From the NCBI GenBank assembly GCA_023261405.1, contig JAHFOZ010000286.1:1-7064 (forward strand): a stretch of 7,064 nucleotides of DNA, in the 5' to 3' direction. Under the pieces are notes generated by a model. That model did no database searches. It saw nothing but the letters and a program-made list of their open reading frames with translations, and was not told the origin of the DNA. The translations under genes and the position numbers were made by a program. Below, piece after piece: positions 1-4,990 of this stretch. Numbering within the stretch: the first letter of the stretch is position 1; each line of letters opens with the position of its first letter. Source of the stretch: Planctomycetota bacterium (GTDB lineage: Bacteria > Planctomycetota > MHYJ01 > JACPRB01).

Positions 1-168
1 GCGGAGGCGCACGTCCGCCTCGCCCTGCCGGAGACGGTCGGCAACGCGAAGCACGGCGTGGACGTGCCCCTCGACGTCGTCGAGGACGCGCTTCGCGAGA
101 TCATCCTGCCGGGCGGGCGCCTACGCGCGACCCGGCCCATGTCCGCCCCCGACGCGAACCCGACCTAG
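1..168 (+). CDS. C-terminal end of an unrecognised protein (5' truncated by window edge)
   Basis: Frame 1 is open from the left edge to a TAG at 166-168, giving the last 55 residues of a protein that starts outside the window. The visible part has an alternating acidic/hydrophobic stretch (DVPLDVVEDALREIILPGG, about residues 21-39 of the visible part) that looks like a helix followed by a turn, then a polar tail rich in Arg, Pro, Asp and Ala. I do not recognise the family, and the fragment is too short for a functional call. Codon usage has the strong G/C third-position bias of its neighbours, which supports it being coding. Its TAG overlaps the minus-strand TAG of the convergent M14 gene, so the two genes share a four-base CTAG end and no spacer. 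Confidence 0.6.
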   Translation, partial: AEAHVRLALPETVGNAKHGVDVPLDVVEDALREIILPGGRLRATRPMSAPDANPT

Positions 169-2162
169 TCCCTCCCCGCCGACCAGCGGACCGCGCGAAT
201 CACGAAGCCCTCCAGCCCCGCGGTCTTCTCGGGGTGCGGGCTGAAACAGAAGACGCGCCCCCGGCCGAACGATCCCGCGGCGACCGCGACCGTGCCCTTC
301 ATCACGCCCTCCGGCGCCCCCTTCTTGGCGATCTCCGTCTCGTAGGTCGCCAGAGTCTCGAAGTCCGACAGCTCCGCCTTACCGCCCGGACCAAGCAGCG
401 GCCCCTGCGCATACTCGATCTCGACCCACTCGTCCTTCGTCCCCATCAGGCGCCGGCCCTCCTTCGTCAGCCGGATCTTCACCACGCCCGTGCCGCGCGC
501 CCAGTGTTCCGTGTCGATCACCTTCGCGTCGAGGATCCCGAGCGACCACGGATAGTGCGACGAGGCCAGGTAGGCCCCCGCGCAGAACCCGACGTACCCG
601 CCCCCGCCGTCGACGAACTTCCGCACGGCCTCGCAGCCCGCCGCTTCCAGTTCCTTCGCCTGGGCCGAGCCGCTCCCACCCGGGACCAGCAGGACGTCGC
701 AGGAAGACAGCGTGCCCTCCCGGATGTCCGCCGCCTTCAGCCTCCGGACCTCGAAAGCCCCCGTGCCCAGGCACTTCTCCAGGTTGGCCGGCCCGGCGCC
801 GCCCTCCGCGCCGAAGTCGTAGATCCCGACGCGGACCTTCTCGCGGACGGCCGCCCCGACCGTCAGGTCGAACCGCGCCACGCTCCTGCGGCGCTCGCGA
901 TCCCACAGATAGAGCGCCATCGGGGCCCTCGAGCCCGGCTTCGCGTCGGGCGAAATCCCCAGGGCGAAGCCGCTCTTCAGCGGGAAGCCCCGGTATTCCG
1001 ACACGACCCGCACGGCGGCACTCTCGCTCACGAGCACGCCGTACTCGCACGCCCCCTCCACGACGGGCATCCAGGAAAGGGTGGCCCCAGGCGCCGGTTC
1101 GAGGTCCGTCTTCGACTCGCGGATCGATGCGGTCCCCTTTCCCGGCAGGGGCATTCCCGCGGCCTCCTCGATGACGTGGAGCATGGGGTCCCGGAAGTTG
1201 GCGTACTCCTTCCCGATCTGGTCGAGGGGCGGATACCACTTCGGGTCGGCGAAGATCTCGAAGATGAAGGCGGTCGCGCCGTGGACGTAGTAGGCCCAGT
1301 CGTACGAGAGGCCGCAGTCGCCGCCGCGCTCCGCGGGGGCATCCTCGTCCTTCTTCGCCCGGGTCAGCGCGTAGGGGACCTTCTGCCGCTCGCGCAGCTC
1401 CCGGGCGAGCTTCGTGTACCGGTCGTACTCCGCCCCGGCGAGGTGGGTCGGGAAGTAGATGGCCTTGAACGGGCTGTGGATGTCCACGAAGGCGCGGATC
1501 GCGCGCCTCCGGAAGAAGTCATCCAGCGCCCGGTTCTCAGGCTCCTCCATCGGGCCCCACCCGACGAAGTAGTCCGACTTCGGTTCAAGCGTGACCTTCG
1601 GCTTCTCGCGCAGGTCGGTCGAGCCCCCCCAGCGCACGGGCCACTGCCGGTTGAGGTCGACTCCCGTCGTGCCGCCCTCGTTCGGACGGCGGTTCTTCCG
1701 CCACTCGGCCCCGTGATCCGTCCCGTTCCCGTGCTTCATATCGTAGACCTTCCCGTCGACGTTGAAGCAGGGGATGATCCAGATCTCGCGCTCGTCGACG
1801 AGCCGCGTCAACCGGGCGTCGCGGCCGTAGCCTTCCAGGATCTCGTCCACCAGCCTGAGGAGGAGCACCTGTGCCGGCTGCTCGCGGGGGTGGATGCCGG
1901 CCATGAGGAGCACGGCGGGCTCGTCCTCGTCCTTCCCGGCGTTGTCCGAGATGCGGAGCGCCACGATGTCGCGCCCCTCGAGGGTCTTCCCGATCGAGGT
2001 CTCATGCACGAGGCCCGGACGGGCGCGCTTCCACCCGGCGATCTTCTCCAGGATCTCCGGCCACGTGTGATAGCCGCCGTAGTCGCCGTTGGCCGAATCG
2101 TCGCGGCGGTCCTGGGGCCCGGCCGACAGGGCGAAGAACGCGACGAGGCGCAGGACGTTCAT
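165..2162 (-). CDS. Exported M14 zinc carboxypeptidase fused to a class I glutamine-amidotransferase-like (BPL_N-type) domain
   Basis: The protein has 665 aa. Residues 1-14 form a hydrophobic leader ending in LSAGPQD, compatible with export. Residues ~28-330 are a metallocarboxypeptidase domain. The HPRE motif (His91, Glu94) and His229 in VDIHSPF supply the zinc ligands. RKNRRP (155-160) and GVDLNR (Asn171-Arg172) match substrate-carboxylate-binding positions, and Glu302 in FIFEIF matches the catalytic Glu. These imply removal of C-terminal residues from peptides; specificity cannot be read. A ~100-residue, probably beta-rich linker follows. Residues ~440-665 are an amidotransferase-like domain with VPGGS (493-497), a nucleophile elbow GFCAGAY (Cys527) and a terminal HPE (His643, Glu645), a complete Cys-His-Glu set. 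The closest family I know is the biotin-protein-ligase N-terminal/BPL_N group. The start ATG at 2162 was chosen for its leader and a GGGGAGG ribosome site 5 nt upstream; the open frame continues further upstream but over the promoter and the divergent gene. Both domain calls are strong; the role of the second is unknown. Confidence 0.9.
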   Translation of the reverse strand: MNVLRLVAFFALSAGPQDRRDDSANGDYGGYHTWPEILEKIAGWKRARPGLVHETSIGKTLEGRDIVALRISDNAGKDEDEPAVLLMAGIHPREQPAQVLLLRLVDEILEGYGRDARLTRLVDEREIWIIPCFNVDGKVYDMKHGNGTDHGAEWRKNRRPNEGGTTGVDLNRQWPVRWGGSTDLREKPKVTLEPKSDYFVGWGPMEEPENRALDDFFRRRAIRAFVDIHSPFKAIYFPTHLAGAEYDRYTKLARELRERQKVPYALTRAKKDEDAPAERGGDCGLSYDWAYYVHGATAFIFEIFADPKWYPPLDQIGKEYANFRDPMLHVIEEAAGMPLPGKGTASIRESKTDLEPAPGATLSWMPVVEGACEYGVLVSESAAVRVVSEYRGFPLKSGFALGISPDAKPGSRAPMALYLWDRERRRSVARFDLTVGAAVREKVRVGIYDFGAEGGAGPANLEKCLGTGAFEVRRLKAADIREGTLSSCDVLLVPGGSGSAQAKELEAAGCEAVRKFVDGGGGYVGFCAGAYLASSHYPWSLGILDAKVIDTEHWARGTGVVKIRLTKEGRRLMGTKDEWVEIEYAQGPLLGPGGKAELSDFETLATYETEIAKKGAPEGVMKGTVAVAAGSFGRGRVFCFSPHPEKTAGLEGFVIRAVRWSAGRD

Positions 2163-2167
2163 CGGGA

Positions 2168-2174
2168 CCTCCCC
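2168..2174 (-). promoter_or_regulatory. Shine-Dalgarno site of the M14 fusion gene
   Basis: On the minus strand GGGGAGG lies 5 nt before the ATG at 2162. It is one of the best ribosome binding sites in the window and decides this start over upstream in-frame possibilities. Confidence 0.75.
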
Positions 2175-2179
2175 GGTGG

Positions 2180-2185
2180 TATAAT
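2180..2185 (+). promoter_or_regulatory. Candidate -10 box (perfect TATAAT) for the VOC-ThuA-DUF1801 operon
   Basis: A perfect TATAAT stands out as the only A/T-rich run in very GC-rich surroundings. It lies 25 nt before the operon's first ATG, predicting a start near 2192 and a leader of roughly 19 nt. The -35 region is weak: TTCATC at 2158-2163 matches TTGACA at only three positions and overlaps the start of the divergent gene. Confidence 0.55.
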
Positions 2186-2186
2186 A
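2181..2186 (-). promoter_or_regulatory. Candidate -10 box for the M14 fusion gene
   Basis: The minus strand reads TATTAT, five of six matches to TATAAT. Transcription would start near 2174, giving a leader of about 12 nt that begins at the ribosome binding site. No convincing -35 box was found at the expected distance. The box sits inside the near-palindrome GGTATAATACC (2178-2188), shared with the opposite promoter. Confidence 0.5.
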
Positions 2187-2196
2187 CCCCCCCGTC

Positions 2197-2203
2197 GGGA
2201 GGG
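2197..2203 (+). promoter_or_regulatory. Shine-Dalgarno site of the VOC-family gene
   Basis: GGGAGGG lies 7 nt before the ATG at 2211, a good match and spacing, and it fixes that start. Confidence 0.7.
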
Positions 2204-2210
2204 ACAGGCC

Positions 2211-2552
2211 ATGGGCGGCACCTACGGAACGATGTACTACGTCGATGACATGCGGAAATCGACGGCCTATTTCAAGAAGCTGCTGGGCGTGAAGCCCGCG
2301 TACGCGAGCGCGGAGTGGACGGAGTTCCCCCTCGGCGCGCATCGCCTCTGCCTGCACGCCAAGGAGGGCCGCGGCAAGTACAGGCCCAACGGGATCCTCA
2401 TCGTGAGCGCGAAGGGGACGAAGGCTCTCTTCGAGAAGCTGAAGCGGGGGAAGCACGATGTCTCGGGCCTCCACGAAGTGCATCCCGGCCACTGGACCTT
2501 CACCCTCGCGGACCCGAGCGGGAACGAACTCAGCTTCTACGGAGCGCCCTGA
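2211..2552 (+). CDS. Small VOC (glyoxalase/bleomycin-resistance fold) protein
   Basis: The protein has 113 aa, the usual length of a one-domain vicinal-oxygen-chelate protein. It opens with a beta strand and amphipathic helix (YYVDDMRKSTAYFKKLLG, residues 9-26), the standard first half of a VOC module. A strand pair around EFPLGAHRLCLH (38-49) follows. It ends in the typical TFTLADPSGNELSFYG (96-111), where Glu106 is at the usual metal-ligand position and His49 is a candidate partner. VOC proteins work as metal-dependent isomerases, lyases, dioxygenases or ligand-binding resistance proteins; this sequence does not show which. There is no signal peptide, so it is likely cytoplasmic. It is the first gene of a three-gene operon, followed after 2 bp by the ThuA gene, and diverges from the M14 fusion gene over a 48-bp promoter spacer. 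Confidence 0.85.
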   Translation: MGGTYGTMYYVDDMRKSTAYFKKLLGVKPAYASAEWTEFPLGAHRLCLHAKEGRGKYRPNGILIVSAKGTKALFEKLKRGKHDVSGLHEVHPGHWTFTLADPSGNELSFYGAP

Positions 2553-2554
2553 CC

Positions 2555-3388
2555 ATGAGAATCCTCCTGCTGTCCGCCCTGGCCGGGATCGCCGCCGCTC
2601 CCCAAGACGCGAAGGGGGCACCTCCGCCTAGGACCCGCGCGGAGGTGGAGGCCGTCCTGGGTCCGGCCGCCGCGCCCGCGAAGGACCCGCGCCCGCTGAA
2701 CGTCCTCCTGGTCGCCTGCGTGAAGGACCACGGCCCCGGGGAGCACGACTATCCCGCGTGGCAGAAGAAGTGGGCTCCCCTGCTGGCGAAGGTCCCCGGC
2801 GTGAAGGTCGACACCGCCGATCCCTGGCCCTCGAAGGACCAGTGGGCCTCGGCGGACCTCGCGGTGCTCTATCTCTGGGGCCGTTACACGGACGAGCACT
2901 TCAAGGACCTCGACGCCCACCTCGCCCGGGGCCGGGGGCTCGTCGCCGCCCACTCCGCCACCATCCCCGTGGGTGACACGCACGAGAAACTCGCCGCGCG
3001 GATCGGGATGTCCTGGAAGCACAAGGCCACGAAGTTCCGCCATGGGGCGCTCGACCTGATCGTGAAGCAGGGCGACGGCAGCGGGATCACCGCGGGGTTC
3101 CCGGAGCAGGTGAAGCTCGTCGACGAGAGCTACTGGCCGATGACGGCGGGCGATTCCGCGCGCATCAGGATCCTCGCCTCGGGCGTGGAGGAGGGCGCGG
3201 AGCAGCCGCTCCTGTGGACCTTCGCCCCGGAGCGCGGCCGCGTGTTCACCTGCATCCTCGGCCACTACAGCTGGACCTTCGACGACCCGCTCTTCCGGAT
3301 CCTGCTCCTGCGCGGCATGGCGTGGGCCGCGGGCGAGCCCGTGGACCGCTTCCGCGCGCTGGTCCTCGACGGCGTCCCGCTGAAGTAG
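2555..3388 (+). CDS. Exported ThuA-domain protein
   Basis: The protein has 277 aa. Residues 1-15 (MRILLLSALAGIAAA) are a short signal peptide with likely cleavage before PQDA. After a Pro/Ala-rich stretch, the ThuA (trehalose-utilisation, class I amidotransferase-like fold) domain starts at about residue 47. It carries the hallmark KDHGPGEHDYPAW (His59, Glu63, His64, Asp65), LVAAHSA (His133) and FRHG (His163). It ends with LGHYSWTFDDPLFRILLLRG (His237 onward), characteristic of the family. ThuA domains have the amidotransferase fold without a clear Cys nucleophile and are often linked to sugar metabolism or carbohydrate binding; the reaction is unsettled, so none is assigned. The ATG lies 2 bp after the VOC stop, with a GGAG at 2541-2544 inside that gene as likely ribosome site. 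Export plus operon position suggest a periplasmic role. Family assignment is firm; function is not. Confidence 0.9.
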   Translation: MRILLLSALAGIAAAPQDAKGAPPPRTRAEVEAVLGPAAAPAKDPRPLNVLLVACVKDHGPGEHDYPAWQKKWAPLLAKVPGVKVDTADPWPSKDQWASADLAVLYLWGRYTDEHFKDLDAHLARGRGLVAAHSATIPVGDTHEKLAARIGMSWKHKATKFRHGALDLIVKQGDGSGITAGFPEQVKLVDESYWPMTAGDSARIRILASGVEEGAEQPLLWTFAPERGRVFTCILGHYSWTFDDPLFRILLLRGMAWAAGEPVDRFRALVLDGVPLK

Positions 3389-3396
3389 GCGCGGCC

Positions 3397-3993
3397 GTGA
3401 GGAACGCCTCGCCCCAGGTGGACGCCTACATCGCGAAGGCCGCACCCTTCGCGCGCCCCATCCTCACGAAGATCCGAAAGCTCTTTCACCGGGCCTGCCC
3501 CGAGATCGAAGAGACGATCAAGTGGGGCTGCCCCGGCTTCGAGCACCACGGGATGCTGGGCGGCATGGCCGCCTTCAAGCAGCACGCGACCTTCGGCCTC
3601 TGGCGCCAGGACGCGCTTCACGATCCCCACCGTCTCTTCAAGAGCAGGAGCCCGATGGGAGCCCGTGTCCTCGACGTCGCGCAGCTCCCGCCCGACCGCG
3701 TCCTGCTCTCCTACATCCGCGCGGCTGCGAAGCTGAACGAGCAGGGCCCGCCGGCCCGCCCCAAACCGCGGCCCAGGCCTCCCGTCAAGGTTCCCGCCGA
3801 CCTCGCGGCCGCCCTCCGGAAGAACCGAAAGGCCCTCTCCGCGTTCGAGGCCTTCCCGCCGAGTCACAAGAGGGAGTACGTGGAGTGGATCGTCGAGGCG
3901 AAGCTGCCGGAGACCCGCGCGAGGCGTCTCGCAACGGCGATCGGATGGATGGGGCGGGGCAAGTCCCGGAACTGGAAGTACATGAACCCGTAG
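3397..3993 (+). CDS. DUF1801 (YdhG/frataxin-like fold) and YdeI/OmpD-associated two-domain protein
   Basis: The protein has 198 aa from a GTG start 8 bp after the ThuA stop; the upstream sequence has only a weak purine run (AAGTAGG), so the start is moderately sure. Residues ~5-112 match DUF1801: a leading amphipathic helix (VDAYIAKAAPFARPIL), then IEETIKWGCPGFEHHGML (37-54) and a strand region ending in FGLWR. A Pro/Arg/Lys-rich hinge covers about 115-132. Residues ~133-198 match the YdeI/OmpD-associated C-terminal helical domain, with LSAFEAFPPSHKREYVEWI and ETRARRLATAI. There is no signal or membrane segment, so it is cytoplasmic. Proteins with this pair of domains are widespread but poorly characterised. 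The related Bacillus YdhG has a frataxin-like fold and is reported as an iron chaperone; that does not establish the role here. It is the last gene of the three-gene operon. Confidence 0.85.
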   Translation: MRNASPQVDAYIAKAAPFARPILTKIRKLFHRACPEIEETIKWGCPGFEHHGMLGGMAAFKQHATFGLWRQDALHDPHRLFKSRSPMGARVLDVAQLPPDRVLLSYIRAAAKLNEQGPPARPKPRPRPPVKVPADLAAALRKNRKALSAFEAFPPSHKREYVEWIVEAKLPETRARRLATAIGWMGRGKSRNWKYMNP

Positions 3994-4035
3994 CGGTCCC
4001 AGGTAGATCCACCTTGATTCGTGAGCACCGACTTC

Positions 4036-4100
4036 ACCACCAGGACACGAAGACACCAGGTTCCCTCTTGAGCGTCTTGGTGTCTTCGTGCCTTTGTGGT
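4036..4100. repeat. Imperfect 25-bp inverted repeat of the dispersed 'ACCAC..CACGAAGACACCA' type
   Basis: The left arm (4036-4060) and the reverse complement of the right arm (4076-4100) agree at 21 of 25 positions, around a 15-nt loop (4061-4075). The core CACGAAGACACCA is identical in both arms. From general knowledge, elements reading roughly 'cttggtgtcttcgtgcctttgtggt' recur in intergenic regions of many planctomycete, acidobacterial and other environmental genomes. They behave like non-autonomous repeats and often yield spurious peptides such as NHKGTKT. Here it lies between two convergent genes, where the long stem could also act as a bidirectional terminator. No transposase or obvious target-site duplication was seen. 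Confidence 0.75.
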
Positions 4101-4111
4101 TGGAAAACATG

Positions 4112-4139
4112 CCTGAGTTTCTGCCTGGACTCACTCAGG
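4112..4139 (-). terminator. Candidate hairpin downstream of the repeat/zinc-ribbon gene
   Basis: CCTGAGT (4112-4118) pairs perfectly with ACTCAGG (4133-4139) around a 14-nt loop. It starts 7 nt past the stop of the minus-strand gene. On that strand it is followed within a few bases by TTTT, so it could be a weak intrinsic terminator; the T-run is short and the loop is large. Confidence 0.35.
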
Positions 4140-4146
4140 ACGCCGG

Positions 4147-4908
4147 CTACCGCGACAGCGCGAGGAGCAGCAGCAGGATCAGCACGACGATCGTCAGGAT
4201 CACGCCGGACCATCCCCGCCGTCGCGGGGGCGGCGCCTCTAGGGCCGGCTCCGGGATCGCGGGCGGAGGGGCGGGGGGCGGCACGGGCTCCGGCAGGGGA
4301 TCCCGGATCGCCGCGCGGCGGAGCGTGCTGATGTCGACGTGGGGCAACAGGTAGGCCGTGTCGGGCTGGGCGGCCACCTCCACGCTGTACGACTGCATCG
4401 GCATCCCGCACTTCGGGCACGCGGCCTTGTCGCTGATGGACTTCAGCACGTTCTGGTGCGTCCCGCAGAAAGTGCAGGACATGAGGACCTTGCCCTGGAT
4501 CGCCAGGAGTTCGAGGACCACAGCGGGCCTGAGGTGCCCCGCCTCCACGAGGATCTGCCCCAGGCGCTTCCGGATCCCCCGCTCCGCAAGATCCTGCTGC
4601 ACGTTCAAGGCCTCGTTCACGCGCATCTCGGGGACGTGGCCGTACCGGACCAGGAGACGGCCGAACGCGAGTTCCCGTTTCTCCGCATCGACGTAGGCCA
4701 GCCCCTCCTTCAAGCGACGCACCTGCTCGTCCACGGCCTCCAGGAGCTGGGCCGTGGTGATGAACCTGCTCTCGACGAGGATCGTGCCCAGCGGCTTCGG
4801 CAGGGGCTGCCCTGCCTGCAGGTCCAGGGCCTCCCGGAGCCGCGCCGCCGTGATGAAGCCTCGCTCCAGAGCAATCTGGCCGATCAGGAGCCGGTTGATC
4901 CCCGTCAT
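4147..4908 (-). CDS. Tail-anchored protein with four GspE/MshE-N-like repeats and a zinc ribbon
   Basis: The protein has 253 aa. Four repeats share the pattern (L/I/F)G-x-(I/L)-(L/A)-x5-(I/V/L)-x-x-x-x-(L/V)-x-(E/L)-(A/L)-x3-Q, at about residues 8-31, 39-62, 81-104 and 115-138. An example is LGQILVEAGHLRPAVVLELL. They resemble the N-terminal helical module of type II secretion/type IV pilus ATPases (GspE/MshE N), which in MshE binds cyclic-di-GMP. A zinc ribbon follows (Cys145, Cys148, Cys164, Cys167). Next is a Pro-rich linker (~204-228), an Arg patch and one hydrophobic segment (235-251) at the extreme C-terminus, so the bulk probably faces the cytoplasm on a tail anchor. No Walker motif or ATPase domain is present. 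The ATG at 4908 was chosen because the first repeat begins at once; no Shine-Dalgarno is evident. An in-frame ATG at 4992 would add 28 residues without family likeness. I know no named family for the full architecture; a sensor or adaptor role is an inference. Confidence 0.8.
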   Translation of the reverse strand: MTGINRLLIGQIALERGFITAARLREALDLQAGQPLPKPLGTILVESRFITTAQLLEAVDEQVRRLKEGLAYVDAEKRELAFGRLLVRYGHVPEMRVNEALNVQQDLAERGIRKRLGQILVEAGHLRPAVVLELLAIQGKVLMSCTFCGTHQNVLKSISDKAACPKCGMPMQSYSVEVAAQPDTAYLLPHVDISTLRRAAIRDPLPEPVPPPAPPPAIPEPALEAPPPRRRGWSGVILTIVVLILLLLLALSR

Positions 4909-4917
4909 GACCCGGAC

Positions 4918-4923
4918 ATCATA
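4918..4923 (-). promoter_or_regulatory. Possible -10 box for a near-leaderless transcript of the repeat/zinc-ribbon gene
   Basis: The minus strand reads TATGAT (five of six matches to TATAAT), ending 9 nt before the ATG. Transcription would start within a few bases of the start codon, which would fit the missing ribosome binding site. No good -35 box is visible. Confidence 0.3.
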
Positions 4924-4930
4924 GCCACGC

Positions 4931-4959
4931 GAAACGTGAAATGAAACGTTGCCGAAACC
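4931..4959. promoter_or_regulatory. Three phased GAAAC repeats in a divergent spacer (possible operator)
   Basis: GAAACGT at 4931-4937, GAAACGT at 4943-4949 and GAAACC at 4954-4959 are spaced 12 and 11 bp, close to one helical turn. They lie between the divergent repeat/zinc-ribbon and sulfatase genes, an A-richer patch in GC-rich DNA, so one regulator could bind one face of the helix. No known operator is recognised. Confidence 0.3.
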
Positions 4960-4990
4960 GTGCCTTTCTCCCGGGCGTTCCAAGACTGGC

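Larger units (their letters stand above)
3994..4146. other. Non-coding spacer between convergent genes
   Basis: This gap separates the ends of the DUF1801/YdeI gene and the minus-strand repeat/zinc-ribbon gene. Open frames crossing it read through the inverted repeat and look spurious. It is visibly less GC-rich than the flanking genes. It holds the two hairpin-forming elements listed separately and no gene that I can support. Confidence 0.8.

Noticed and set aside
234..2552. A 772-codon open frame on the plus strand opposite the M14 gene
   Set aside because: It mirrors the M14 gene, whose motifs are unmistakable; its product is Arg/Pro/Asp/His/Leu-rich antisense sequence typical of GC-rich DNA. 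Only its last 113 codons, from the ATG at 2211, are a real gene.
2163..2621. A 153-residue N-terminal extension of the M14 protein
   Set aside because: It would be antisense to the VOC gene and read through the promoter spacer. The start at 2162 has a leader peptide and a strong ribosome site.
2555..3388. ThuA protein as an active glutamine amidotransferase
   Set aside because: No Gly-x-Cys-x-Gly nucleophile elbow is present at the expected place (VAAHSA instead), so amidotransferase activity is not supported.
4076..4100. The long stem read as a CRISPR repeat
   Set aside because: There are only two arms, in inverted orientation and with a 15-nt loop; there are no regularly spaced direct repeats and no cas genes.
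3265..4134. A 289-codon minus-strand open frame across the DUF1801/YdeI gene and the spacer
   Set aside because: Its N-terminus is translated from the inverted repeat (NHKGTKT-like peptide) and the rest is antisense to a recognisable gene.
4949..4990. A longer sulfatase start at an upstream TTG
   Set aside because: It would put a charged, Pro-rich 14-residue stretch before the signal peptide and translate part of the presumed operator; the ATG at 4991 begins the leader cleanly.
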